From Pseudomonas alkylphenolica (lineage in GTDB: Bacteria > Pseudomonadota > Gammaproteobacteria > Pseudomonadales > Pseudomonadaceae), in assembly GCF_016009175.1 (NCBI RefSeq), contig NZ_JADUCM010000021.1, forward strand, positions 1 to 64,000: a stretch of DNA of 64,000 nucleotides, read 5' to 3'. The notes beneath the pieces were generated by a model. It was not told where the DNA came from. It did not search any database and was given only the letters and a program-made list of their open reading frames with translations. Both the position numbers and the translations under genes were made by a program. The number at the start of each line of letters is the position of its first letter. Within the stretch, counting starts at the first letter, position 1. Shown here in pieces: positions 52,697 to 61,591 of the stretch.

Positions 52697-53316
52697 GTAC
52701 GTTTTACCAGCAGGCCGAAGCCTTTCTCGCCGCCCTTGATCCACGTTGGGCTGCGCATATCCAGGCCATAGGTCCCTGCCAGCACCAACCCCGCCCCGAG
52801 CGTGATCCGTATCAGGCCCTAGTGCGGGCGATTGCCTACCAGCAGCTGCATGTAAAAGCCGGCGATGCCATTCTTGGACGGTTTCTCGCACTGTACCCGG
52901 GCTGTACCTTCCCAAGCCCCGAGCAGGTGCTTGCGACAACGCCCGAGCAACTGCGGGCATGCGGCTTCTCGGCGAACAAGCTGGCAACCATTCAGGGCAT
53001 TGCCCAGGCGCGCGTGGAAGGGGTGGTACCGGACCACGAGCAGGCCATGACCCTGGACGATGAACAGTTGATCGAGCGCCTGGTCAGTTTGCGCGGTGTG
53101 GGCCGCTGGACCGTGGAAATGCTGCTGATCTATACCCTGGAACGCATGGACATCCTGCCCGCCGATGACTTCGGCGTACGCGAGGGGTACCGTCGGTTAC
53201 AAGGGCTGGAAGCGCCACTGACACGTCGGCAAATGAGCGAATGCGGGCAAGCCTGGCAACCCTACCGGACCATAGCCGCCTGGTACCTCTGGCGCGTACC
53301 GACTGGTCGAGTTTGA
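52693..53316 (+). CDS. alkA: DNA-3-methyladenine glycosylase II
   Basis: 207 residues, the short form without E. coli AlkA's N-terminal beta domain. Helix-hairpin-helix LVSLRGVGRWTVEMLL and catalytic Asp in LPADDFGVREG (D159 by analogy with D238 of E. coli AlkA). It excises alkylated purines, starting base-excision repair. The start overlaps the MocR gene stop, and ada follows 76 bp later, giving an alkylation-repair pair. Confidence 0.92.
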   Translation: MSTFYQQAEAFLAALDPRWAAHIQAIGPCQHQPRPERDPYQALVRAIAYQQLHVKAGDAILGRFLALYPGCTFPSPEQVLATTPEQLRACGFSANKLATIQGIAQARVEGVVPDHEQAMTLDDEQLIERLVSLRGVGRWTVEMLLIYTLERMDILPADDFGVREGYRRLQGLEAPLTRRQMSECGQAWQPYRTIAAWYLWRVPTGRV

Positions 53317-53392
53317 ACGCAAGAGCCGGAGTTTTTTGCAGCGTTGATCGTCCTAACCTGAGCCTCTCGACACTTTTCCGGAGATTCCCGGC

Positions 53393-54442
53393 ATGAGCCG
53401 CATCAACGAGAACGACCCGCGCTGGCAAGCCGTACTGGCACGCGATCCCGCAGCAGACCAGGCCTTTGTCTACGCCGTACGCACCACCGGGATTTACTGC
53501 CGCCCGAGCAGTACCTCGCGCCTGCCACGGATTGAAAACATCGAGTTTTTCGACACGCCGGCACAAGCTGAAGCGGCTGGCTATCGCCCGAGCAAGCGCC
53601 GCGGCGCCGATCAGACGCTGATGGCCGAACAGCATCGCGCACAGGTGACGCGCGCCTGCCAGCTGATCGAAAACGCTGAATCGGCGCCCAGCCTCAATCA
53701 ACTGGCCGCACAGCTGAACATGAGCCCGTTCCACTTTCACCGGGTGTTCAAAGCCATCACTGGCGTCACCCCCAAAGCCTATGCCTCGGCTCACCGGGCC
53801 AGCAAAGTGCGCAACCAGTTGCAGCACGCACCGAGCATTACCGACGCGTTGTATGAGGCCGGCTTCAATTCCAACAGCCGCTTTTACGAGTCGAGCAATG
53901 CACGGCTGGGCATGACACCCGGCGCCTACCGCGACGGCGGCGCCAACACGGCCATCCGCTTTGCCATCGGCCAGTGTTCATTGGGTGCCATTCTGGTGGC
54001 GCAAAGCGATCGCGGGATCTGCGCGATTTTACTTGGCGACGACCCGCAAGCCCTGCTGCACGACTTGCAGGACAAATTCCCCAAAGCCGACCTGCTCGGG
54101 GGCGATGCTCAATTCGAAACGCTGGTGGCCAGAGTGGTGGGACTGATCGAGGTGCCGGGAACCGGTCTGGATTTGCCCCTGGACCTGCGTGGCACGGCGT
54201 TTCAGGAGCGAGTCTGGCAAGCGTTGCGCACGATACCGGCAGGCTCCACCGCCAGTTACAGTGAAATCGCTCAGCGCATCGGCGCTCCCCGTGCGGTACG
54301 CGCCGTCGCCCAGGCCTGTGCGGCCAACGCCCTGGCGGTTGCCATTCCCTGTCACCGGGTGGTGCGCAGCGACGGTAACCTCTCGGGCTACCGTTGGGGC
54401 GTCGAGCGCAAACGACAACTACTGGAGCGGGAACAGCAGTAA
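53393..54442 (+). CDS. ada: Ada-type DNA alkylation repair protein / regulator with degenerate N-terminal zinc site
   Basis: 349 residues, aligning along its length with E. coli Ada. The AraC-type domain is at ~85-180 and the O6-methylguanine transferase domain at ~185-345 with acceptor C320 in AIPCHRVV, intact. In the N-terminal domain only C36 (TTGIYCRPSS) of the four zinc cysteines remains; the positions of C42, C69 and C72 of E. coli are S40, S67 and R70 (RPSS, RPSKRR). Repair of O6-methylguanine should persist, while zinc binding and phosphotriester-triggered activation are doubtful. Confidence 0.92.
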   Translation: MSRINENDPRWQAVLARDPAADQAFVYAVRTTGIYCRPSSTSRLPRIENIEFFDTPAQAEAAGYRPSKRRGADQTLMAEQHRAQVTRACQLIENAESAPSLNQLAAQLNMSPFHFHRVFKAITGVTPKAYASAHRASKVRNQLQHAPSITDALYEAGFNSNSRFYESSNARLGMTPGAYRDGGANTAIRFAIGQCSLGAILVAQSDRGICAILLGDDPQALLHDLQDKFPKADLLGGDAQFETLVARVVGLIEVPGTGLDLPLDLRGTAFQERVWQALRTIPAGSTASYSEIAQRIGAPRAVRAVAQACAANALAVAIPCHRVVRSDGNLSGYRWGVERKRQLLEREQQ

Positions 54443-54453
54443 CTCAGGTGCGA

Positions 54454-54711
54454 TCAACCGTTGGTGCAACCGTTACCCATGGCACGGTACTCAAGGGTGT
54501 GGCGTTGCCCTTGGTGATCTTCGTAGACCATGGTGGCCGGCACCACTTCACACACGTTTGGAAGCGTCGACAAACTGATAACTTTGGCGATATCCAGGTT
54601 GGTGGAGTAATCGTATTGCTCAACAGCCGGTTGTGCGCTGGCGGTTGTAACTTCGTCGGCCAAGGCAAACGTAGACACACCAACAAGGGCAAGTACAAGT
54701 AAACTTTTCAT
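54454..54711 (-). CDS. DUF2790 small periplasmic protein
   Basis: 85 residues from the ATG at 54711. Signal peptide MKSLLVLALVGVSTFALA; mature part EQYDYSTNLDIAKVISL...PNVCEVVPATMVYEDHQGQ and a C-terminal MGNGCTNG, with two cysteines likely paired. This is the DUF2790 family, abundant in Pseudomonas and often in several copies, of unknown function. The 287 bp upstream are AT-richer and presumably hold its promoter. Convergent with ada, 11 bp apart. Confidence 0.83.
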   Translation of the reverse strand: MKSLLVLALVGVSTFALADEVTTASAQPAVEQYDYSTNLDIAKVISLSTLPNVCEVVPATMVYEDHQGQRHTLEYRAMGNGCTNG

Positions 54712-54998
54712 GATAATAAGCCTGCAAAGCAATCAAACTAATCGATTGACTTCATTGGGCCGAACGAGGCGCGGAGAAGTTGTTATATCAGTGATGTAAG
54801 ACATAACACGAAGTACCGGTCCCACTGTTTCTTTTCTGTTGGGACACACCTAGTTTACAAGTTGCCCCAAACGGTTAAATCCCTGCCCCGGACATTCACT
54901 GTTACCAAAACTGCAACAATGCATCCGCCTTCACCCCCTCGACAGCCCTGCCCCATGCGTGTAAAAGCCCGGAGCAGAGCCTCTGCAGGACTACACCG

Positions 54999-55451
54999 AT
55001 GACTCTCCTACGCTACGGGCCACTCACCGCCCTTGAGCAACCCTTGCTGAATAAATTTTATAAAAGCCAGGGGTCACCCATGCGCGCACCGGCCCAAGGG
55101 CAACTCTGGGTGGCGCGGGCAGAGGAAATAGTGGCGGGATTGAGCCTGAGCCCGGTACCGGGAGGCTATTGGCTGACCGGGTTATGGGTGGCAAAAAACC
55201 GCAGGGGACAAAAGATTGCGGGCGCGTTGATCGAAACAGCGCTGCAATCCGCCGAAGGCACAACCTGGCTGTTTTGCCACCCCGACTTACAGGTGTTCTA
55301 TCAACAGCAGGGTTTCAGTACCTGCACGCGGTTACCGGCTGTTTTGGCCGAACGGCTGGCCCGCTACCAACACAGTAAACCGCTGCTGGCGATGGCCAGG
55401 GTTCAGTCGTCGTTACCGGCCTCAAGCCCGGGAAACAACACATCGGTGTAA
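54999..55451 (+). CDS. GNAT-family acetyltransferase
   Basis: 150 residues. Acetyl-CoA-binding pattern LTGLWVAKNRRGQKIAGALIETAL and a C-terminal VFYQQQGFSTCTRLP strand. GCAGGA precedes the ATG. The substrate is unknown. Its last 49 bp overlap in antisense the end of the convergent peptide deformylase gene. Confidence 0.82.
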   Translation: MTLLRYGPLTALEQPLLNKFYKSQGSPMRAPAQGQLWVARAEEIVAGLSLSPVPGGYWLTGLWVAKNRRGQKIAGALIETALQSAEGTTWLFCHPDLQVFYQQQGFSTCTRLPAVLAERLARYQHSKPLLAMARVQSSLPASSPGNNTSV

Positions 55452-55942
55452 CCGAACTTGTTGAAGTCATGAATACGCGAAGGGTAGAGCCGGCCAATCA
55501 GGTGATCGCATTCATGCTGCACCACACGGGCATGAAAGCCTTCGGCAAGGCGGTCAATTACCCGCCCCTGCGGATCGACGCCCTCGTAGCGAATACTGCG
55601 GTAACGCGGCACCACGCCGCGCAGGCCCGGCACCGACAGGCAACCTTCCCACCCGTCTTCCACTTCCGTGCCCAACGGCGTAATCAGTGGATTGAGGAGA
55701 ATCGTCTGCGGCACAGGTTCGGCATCCGGGTAGCGCTCGCTGCGTTCAAAACCGAAAATCACCAGTTGCAGGTCTACGCCGATCTGTGGCGCCGCAAGGC
55801 CAACGCCGCCGACATGGCGCATGGTCTCGAACATGTCGGCGATCAGCTGCTCCAGCTCGTCGCTGCCAATCAGGTGCTGCGGCACTGGCGGGGCGATTCG
55901 CAGCAAGCGCTCATCGCCCATCTTCAGAATGTCACGAATCAT
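55403..55942 (-). CDS. def: Peptide deformylase
   Basis: 179 residues. All three family motifs: GVGLAAPQIG (46-55), EGCLS with metal ligand C101, and HECDH (143-147) with the two His ligands and the catalytic Glu. It removes the formyl group from nascent N-termini. It lacks the usual fmt partner, being instead coupled to a yihY-like gene (11-bp overlap), so it is probably the accessory deformylase of Pseudomonas rather than the fmt-linked one. Confidence 0.92.
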   Translation of the reverse strand: MIRDILKMGDERLLRIAPPVPQHLIGSDELEQLIADMFETMRHVGGVGLAAPQIGVDLQLVIFGFERSERYPDAEPVPQTILLNPLITPLGTEVEDGWEGCLSVPGLRGVVPRYRSIRYEGVDPQGRVIDRLAEGFHARVVQHECDHLIGRLYPSRIHDFNKFGYTDVLFPGLEAGNDD

Positions 55943-56918
55943 GTGAGGTTCGACTCAAGGGTTCGCCTTCGGGCGTTTCCGGGTGATCGAGCGAATGATC
56001 GCGACCCAATCCGGAAACATGCTGTTTTTCATGCTCGTGGGCCAGCTCACCGACTTCTTTTTCACCGGGATTCTTACCTTCGGCAGACATATGCTCGATG
56101 ACGGCATTCATTTCCGCCCCCAACAACAATACGGCGGCAGAAATATAGAAGTACAACAGCAAAATGATGATCGCACCGATACTGCCGTACATTGCATTAT
56201 AGTTTGAGAACGTCTTGACGTAATAACCAAACCCCAACGAAGCAATAATCCAGACCACCACCGCCAGCACCGAACCCGGGGTAATAAAGCGAAACTCCTG
56301 CTTTACATCCGGCATCACGTAATAGATCAAGGCCACCGCGACCATCATCAAGACAATGATCGACGGCCAGCGCAGCACCGTCCACACCGTGACAATGAAC
56401 TCCTGCATGCCGATCTGCGCGGCAATCCATTCCATCACCTGCGGCCCCAGCACCATCAATGCGGCGGCGGCCAGGAGCATCCCGGCAATACCCACGGTAT
56501 AAATGATCGACAGGGGAATGCGTTTCCACACCGGGCGCCCCTCGACCACGTCGTAGGCCGCGTTCATCGCGCTCATCATCAGCCGCACACCGGCCGAGGC
56601 CGTCCACAAGGCGATGACGATACCGACCGAAAGCAGACCGCCCTTGGACTGCTGCAACTGGTCGATTACCGGGTTGACCTGCTCCAGCGCCTGAGGCGGC
56701 AACACCAGTTCCGATTGCAAACGCAGCCAGGAGAAAAAGTCCGGCAGGTGCAAAAAACCGATCAGGGCAATCAGAAACAGCAGGAACGGGAACAGCGAAA
56801 ACAGCATCTGGTACGCCATTGCCGAGGCATAGGTGGACATTTCGTCATCGAGGAACTCCTTGACGGTGCGCACCAGCACGCGATGCAACGGCAAGCCGCG
56901 CAGGTCGGGAAAAATCAT
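55932..56918 (-). CDS. YihY/BrkB-family inner-membrane protein
   Basis: 328 residues, about six membrane helices with family patterns YASAMAYQMLFSLFPFLLFLIAL, LWTASAGVRLMMSAMNAAYDV and FGYYVKTFSNYNAMYGSIGAIIILLLYFYISA, then a hydrophilic His/Glu-rich tail (~275-328). Formerly mis-called RNase BN; the true function is unknown. The tail's end overlaps the def start by 11 bp. Confidence 0.88.
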   Translation of the reverse strand: MIFPDLRGLPLHRVLVRTVKEFLDDEMSTYASAMAYQMLFSLFPFLLFLIALIGFLHLPDFFSWLRLQSELVLPPQALEQVNPVIDQLQQSKGGLLSVGIVIALWTASAGVRLMMSAMNAAYDVVEGRPVWKRIPLSIIYTVGIAGMLLAAAALMVLGPQVMEWIAAQIGMQEFIVTVWTVLRWPSIIVLMMVAVALIYYVMPDVKQEFRFITPGSVLAVVVWIIASLGFGYYVKTFSNYNAMYGSIGAIIILLLYFYISAAVLLLGAEMNAVIEHMSAEGKNPGEKEVGELAHEHEKQHVSGLGRDHSLDHPETPEGEPLSRTSHDS

Positions 56919-57025
56919 AGCGTCTCCTTTCGCCGCTCGATATTCATGACAAGGCTCTTTACTGATAGGTACGTAGAAGTCTAAACGACGATCGGCGCTA
57001 ATTTGACATTGTTTAGCGCAGATAG

Positions 57026-57054
57026 CACAACGGCCACCTCACGTGGCCGTTGTG
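57026..57054 (-). terminator. Perfect 12-bp-stem hairpin after the csbD-like gene
   Basis: CACAACGGCCAC / GTGGCCGTTGTG with a five-base loop, ending 19 bp past the CsbD stop codon. No long T-run, but the stem is perfect. Confidence 0.7.
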
Positions 57055-57072
57055 TCATTGCAGTCAAAGCAT

Positions 57073-57252
57073 TCAGGGCTTTTTCACGGCATCCTTGACC
57101 TTGCCGGCCACTTGCTGGGCTTCACCCTTTATTTCCTGGGCTTTGCCCTCGGCGCGCAGGCGGTCATTGTCGGTGACTTTGCCGATGCCTTGCTTGATGT
57201 TGCCAACGGCTTCGTTGGCCATGCCTTTGACTTTATCTTTGGTTCCACTCAT
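57073..57252 (-). CDS. CsbD-family stress-response protein
   Basis: 59 residues from the ATG at 57252, preceded by AGGAG. MSGTKDKVKGMANEAVGNIK and GEAQQVAGKVKDAVKKP show the Lys/Gly/Ala-rich repeats of the CsbD family, small hydrophilic proteins commonly induced by general stress and stationary phase. Molecular role unknown. Confidence 0.9.
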   Translation of the reverse strand: MSGTKDKVKGMANEAVGNIKQGIGKVTDNDRLRAEGKAQEIKGEAQQVAGKVKDAVKKP

Positions 57253-57431
57253 GGGAGTTCTCCTGAAGGGGAAAAACAAGCTGTCTGAGTCGACAGTCTG
57301 TGGACCCATGCCCCGTCAGCAGAGTTTCAATTATTTTCCCGGCAGCAAAACTGCAGGTGCTCGCCGCTTTATGTTTGCCCGCATTGCCAGCACAATAGTC
57401 GACCTTTCAAGCGTCACCCGTAGGAACCTGC

Positions 57432-57815
57432 ATGAAACTCGACAAACCCGCCGCCATCGCCCGTCGCAACCTGGAGCTGGACAAACCGGTGCTCTCCAGC
57501 GACAACACCCTGTTTGCCGTACTCGACAGCAAGCGCAGCCTGTGGTGGTTCGATGTGCCGGTGAAGCTGGTATTGCGCAAAGGGGCGGCCGACTGGGTCA
57601 ACCTGCTGCTGCACACGCCTGAAACCGACGAGCTGCAGCACCTGAAGGTACCGGTCAACTTTCTCAAGGCCCACCTGGAGAAAATGGAAGTGCGCCATCC
57701 GGGCAAGCGTCGCTCGACCATCAGCCTGGCGCTGAGCGCCGATCGCGACTCGTTGCTGCAGGACCTGCGCCCGGGTGGCGAAAACCTGAGCTTCGCCACC
57801 TTCGTGCAGGCCTGA
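57432..57815 (+). CDS. Conserved hypothetical protein, 127 aa
   Basis: Soluble, mixed charge, no signal peptide or recognised domain. TAGGAA precedes the ATG. It includes SLWWFDVPVKLVLRKGAADWVNLLLHT and a basic segment HPGKRRSTISLALSADRDSL. Its stop codon abuts that of the convergent CvfB-like gene (57815/57816) with no base between. I do not recognise a function. Confidence 0.72.
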   Translation: MKLDKPAAIARRNLELDKPVLSSDNTLFAVLDSKRSLWWFDVPVKLVLRKGAADWVNLLLHTPETDELQHLKVPVNFLKAHLEKMEVRHPGKRRSTISLALSADRDSLLQDLRPGGENLSFATFVQA

Positions 57816-58652
57816 TCAGACCAGTTCGATGCGGTCAGCGTGGATGACGATGCGGCCATCCTTGTACAAGGCGCCGATGGCTTTCTTGAAGTTGCCCTTG
57901 CTGACCCCGAACAGGTCGCTGATCAGCTGCGGGTCGCTCTTGTCGCTGACCGGCAACATGCCATTGGCGTCCTTGAGCTTGCTCAGGATCTTGTCATTGA
58001 GGGTACTCGCCAGGGCCTGACCGATCGGCTGCAGGCTCAGGGCGATCTTGCCGTCGCTGCGCAGCTCCTTGATATAGCCCTTCTCCTGCTTGCCCGAACG
58101 CAGGAACTTGAACACTTCGTTTTTGTGGATCAGGCCCCAGTGCTTGTTGTTGATGATGGCCTTGAAACCCATCGGGGTTTCTTCGACCACCAGCAGGTCC
58201 ACTTCCTGGCCCACGGTGTAATTGGCCGGTACCTTGTCCAGGTAGCGGTCCAGGCGTGCCGTCGCGGTAATCCGGCGGGTACGCTTGTCCAGGTAGGCGT
58301 GCACCACGCAGTACTCGCCCTGGCGCATCTGGCGCTTTTCTTCGGAGTACGGCATCAACAGGTCCTTGGGCAGGCCCCAGTCGAGGAAGATGCCGATGCT
58401 GTTGATTTCCTTGACCTTGAGGCTGGCGAACTCACCCACCTGCAATTTGGTCTTTTCGGTGGTCGCGATCAGCTTGTCTTCGCTGTCCAGGTAAACGAAG
58501 ACGTTCAGCCAGTCTTCGACCTCCGTGGGCGTGTCCTTGGGAATGTAACGGTTGGGCAGGAGGATTTCGCCATCCGCGCCGCCGTCCAGGTACAGGCCGA
58601 AGTCCGTGTGTTTAACGATTTGCAAACTGTTGTAACGCCCAACTAAAGCCAT
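57816..58652 (-). CDS. S1-domain RNA-binding protein of the CvfB family
   Basis: 278 residues. Three S1-like modules (residues ~1-65, 70-135 and 145-215, e.g. FASLKVKEINSIGIFLDWGLPKDLLMP and KGYIKELRSDGKIALSL), then a C-terminal winged helix (LISDLFGVSKGNFKKAIGALYKDGRIVI). CvfB proteins bind RNA and influence virulence-gene expression in Gram-positives; the role in Pseudomonas is not established. Confidence 0.88.
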   Translation of the reverse strand: MALVGRYNSLQIVKHTDFGLYLDGGADGEILLPNRYIPKDTPTEVEDWLNVFVYLDSEDKLIATTEKTKLQVGEFASLKVKEINSIGIFLDWGLPKDLLMPYSEEKRQMRQGEYCVVHAYLDKRTRRITATARLDRYLDKVPANYTVGQEVDLLVVEETPMGFKAIINNKHWGLIHKNEVFKFLRSGKQEKGYIKELRSDGKIALSLQPIGQALASTLNDKILSKLKDANGMLPVSDKSDPQLISDLFGVSKGNFKKAIGALYKDGRIVIHADRIELV

Positions 58653-58797
58653 TTCCGGAAATCCTCAAAGCGAGGGCCGCATTCTACACCCGAACCGGGC
58701 CGCCCGCCCGGTCGCCGTAGGCGGCTCATCGGCAAAATGAACCGCACTGCCCCAGGCTGATCTATAAATTCAAGCAAGCCTTTGCAAGGATTCGCTC

Positions 58798-59667
58798 ATG
58801 TACGCCAGCCTGTGCAAGTACCTGCGCCCCATCCTGCTTGTCGTCGTTGCGCCCTTGCTGGTCGTAGCGTGCAACCGTATTGACCTGGCTTACCGCAACC
58901 TCGATGTGCTGGTGCCCTGGTCATTGAATGACTACCTGAGCATGAACCGCCAGCAAAAGACCTGGCTCAACCAACAGCTCAAACAGCAACTTGCCTGGCA
59001 TTGCCGCACCCAGATGCCGGAATACCTGAACTGGATCGACGACGTGCGCCAGATGGTCGCCAACAATCAGGTCACCGATCAACAACTGCAGTTGCGCACC
59101 CAGGAAGCCAAGCAGGCCATTGCCCAGGTGGCGGACCAGATCACCCCTTCTGCCGCACAGTTGTTGCGCGGGATGAACGATGAACAGGTGCGTGAAATGC
59201 GTGAAGCCTTTGCCAGCGACATCAACAAGCGCCAGGCCCGGTTCGTGAAAACGCCCCTGGACGAGCAGGTCGAGGCACGTGCAGCGCGCATGGAGAAACG
59301 CCTGACCCCTTGGCTGGGAGAGCTTAGCGCACAACAGCAATCGCGCATCCAGGCCTGGTCGCAAGGGCTGGGCGAGCAGAACCGCCAGTGGATCGCCAAC
59401 CGCGCAAACTGGCAGGCGCACTTCAGTGCAGCCATGGACCAACGCACCCGCGACAGCTTCGAGCCACGCCTGAAACAGTTACTCAAAGACCGTGAGAGCC
59501 TGTGGACTCCGGAATACCGCCAAGCCTATCAGCGGACCGAACAGCAGGCCCGCAGCCTGCTGGTCGACCTGATGAACCAGAGCAGCACGCAACAGCGCCA
59601 GCACCTGGAGCAGAAGCTGACCCAGGTGCGCAAAGACCTGAGTGAGCTCAAATGCCTGAAAGGCTGA
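58798..59667 (+). CDS. DUF6279-family lipoprotein
   Basis: 289 residues. Lipoprotein signal with lipobox LVVAC (Cys at about residue 25), then an almost entirely helical Gln/Arg-rich body (WLNQQLKQQLAWHCRTQMPEYLNWIDDVRQ...). Matches the DUF6279 lipoproteins common in Pseudomonas. Function unknown; presumably an outer-membrane-anchored periplasmic protein. Convergent with aceK, 18 bp apart. Confidence 0.82.
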   Translation: MYASLCKYLRPILLVVVAPLLVVACNRIDLAYRNLDVLVPWSLNDYLSMNRQQKTWLNQQLKQQLAWHCRTQMPEYLNWIDDVRQMVANNQVTDQQLQLRTQEAKQAIAQVADQITPSAAQLLRGMNDEQVREMREAFASDINKRQARFVKTPLDEQVEARAARMEKRLTPWLGELSAQQQSRIQAWSQGLGEQNRQWIANRANWQAHFSAAMDQRTRDSFEPRLKQLLKDRESLWTPEYRQAYQRTEQQARSLLVDLMNQSSTQQRQHLEQKLTQVRKDLSELKCLKG

Positions 59668-59685
59668 AGGGCGTGCCCGCCAGGG

Positions 59686-61407
59686 TCAGCACTCCCGCGC
59701 TTTGCGCCGGTAGGGAAACACGTCGATGACCTTGCCTCCCCTGATCGCCTCCTGAAGGCCCTTCCAGTAATCGGCATCGTACAGTTCGCCATGCAACTGG
59801 CTGAACAGGCGGCGCTGGCCGAAATCCGCGAACAGAAACGGCGGGAACTCTTCCGGGAACACGTCGTGCGGGCCGATCGAATACCACGGCTCGCCGGACA
59901 TCTCATCCTCCGGGTACCGCGGTGGCGGGATATAGCGGAAGTTGACCTCGGTGAGAAAACAGATCTCGTCGTAGTCATAGAACACCACCCGGCCGTGGCG
60001 GGTGACGCCAAAGTTCTTCAACAGCATGTCACCGGGGAAGATGTTTGCCGCCGCCAGTTGCTTGATGGCCAGACCGTAGTCTTCCAGGGCCTCGCGCACC
60101 TGGGCGTCGTTGGCGTGCTCCAGGTACAGGTTGAGCGGAGTCATCCGCCGCTCGGTCCAGCAGTGACGTACCAGCACGGTGTCGCCCTCCACCTGTACCG
60201 TCGACGGCGCCACTTCCAGCAGTTCCGCCAGGCACTCGGGTTCGAACTTGCTCAAGGGGAAGCGAAAGTCGGAAAACTCCTGGGTATCGGCCATGCGCCC
60301 TACCCGGTCGACGCTTTTCACCAAGCGGTATTTTTCGATGACCGTGGCCCGGTCGACGCTCTTTGACGGCGAGAAACGGTCCTTGATGATCTTGAACACC
60401 GTGTTGAAGCCCGGCAGGGTGAACACGCTCATGACCATGCCGCGTACACCCGGCGCCATGATGAAGCGGTCGTCGGTACTGGCCAGGTGGTTGATCAGGG
60501 CACGGTAGAACTCGGATTTGCCGTGCTTGTAGAAGCCGATCGAAGTGTACAGCTCGGCTATGTGCTTGCCCGGCAGAATGCGCTTGAGAAAGCTGACAAA
60601 GTCGGCCGGCACCGGTACATCGACCATGAAATAGGAACGGGTAAAGGAAAAGATGATCGACACCTCGGCTTCGTCGGTGATCAGCGCGTCGATCTCGATG
60701 CCGTGGCCTTCGCGGTGCAGTAAAGGGATCACCAGCGGCCACTGTTCATCCTGGGTGTACAGGCGACCAACCAGGTAGGCGCCTTTGTTGCGGTACAACA
60801 CCGGGGTAAACAGCTCCACGGCCAGCGCGGGGTCCTTGCACACCCAGTCCGGCAGGTTCTCGCGCAGTTGCCCTTCAAGCCTGGCCAGGTCCCCTTCAAG
60901 GTCGCCGTAGGCCACGTCGAAGCAATAATCGGCGAACACTTGCGCCAGTACGCTGGCCAGGCCGCCCTGTGGCCGGTAGGTGCGCGTCTGCGCTGCGCGC
61001 TCGTGGCTGCGCAGCGACGGCCGGGTGGTATGGATGAACATGCAGCCGTCGCTGATCAGGTCGTGGCTGAACAGGCTGCAGAAAATAGAGTTGTACCAGG
61101 TCTCGGAGAGTTCATCGTCCAGGCGCGGGTCGATCAGCCCGATGTACGCACTCTTTACCAGTGGCCACTGCGCCACCTCGAGCAATACCTCGGCCTCGAA
61201 CGCCTGATGCAACCAGGCGCTGACCTCGCTGACCTTTTCCTCATAAAGGTTGATGCGTGCCGCCGATGCACTCTGGATCTGCTGCCACTGAGCCTGCTCG
61301 AAACGGGCGCGGGCGCCTATGGTGATCTGGCGAAAATGCTCACGGTAATCGTCGAAGCCATCGAGGATCATCCGGGCGATAGCGGCGGCCGGCCAGTGCT
61401 GGGGCAT
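59686..61407 (-). CDS. aceK: Isocitrate dehydrogenase kinase/phosphatase
   Basis: 573 residues, normal AceK length. Family segments include FFVDVPVPADFVSFLKRILP-like (here YFMVDVPVPADFVSFL), the ATP loop APGVRGMVMSVFTLPG, KIIKDRFSPSK, and catalytic NIFPGDMLLKNFGVTRHG with YDYDEICFLTE. It phosphorylates and dephosphorylates isocitrate dehydrogenase, diverting carbon to the glyoxylate shunt on acetate or fatty acids. AGAGG precedes the ATG. It stands alone, not in an aceBAK operon, as usual in Pseudomonas. Confidence 0.95.
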   Translation of the reverse strand: MPQHWPAAAIARMILDGFDDYREHFRQITIGARARFEQAQWQQIQSASAARINLYEEKVSEVSAWLHQAFEAEVLLEVAQWPLVKSAYIGLIDPRLDDELSETWYNSIFCSLFSHDLISDGCMFIHTTRPSLRSHERAAQTRTYRPQGGLASVLAQVFADYCFDVAYGDLEGDLARLEGQLRENLPDWVCKDPALAVELFTPVLYRNKGAYLVGRLYTQDEQWPLVIPLLHREGHGIEIDALITDEAEVSIIFSFTRSYFMVDVPVPADFVSFLKRILPGKHIAELYTSIGFYKHGKSEFYRALINHLASTDDRFIMAPGVRGMVMSVFTLPGFNTVFKIIKDRFSPSKSVDRATVIEKYRLVKSVDRVGRMADTQEFSDFRFPLSKFEPECLAELLEVAPSTVQVEGDTVLVRHCWTERRMTPLNLYLEHANDAQVREALEDYGLAIKQLAAANIFPGDMLLKNFGVTRHGRVVFYDYDEICFLTEVNFRYIPPPRYPEDEMSGEPWYSIGPHDVFPEEFPPFLFADFGQRRLFSQLHGELYDADYWKGLQEAIRGGKVIDVFPYRRKAREC

Positions 61408-61591
61408 ACATCAGACCTCTGCGGGAATGTCGAAGCCTGAGCTTAGCCAGTCGCCGCAGGCAGGGAAAGCCTGGTGGTGCGGGTGTATCGGCCAAACTCA
61501 CCGCCCGGGAATTCCAGCGCAAGAAAGGGAGCGAGCCACCGGCAGGTTCAGCGTAAACTCGCGCCCCTGTCCAAAGGACCCGGAGATTCCA

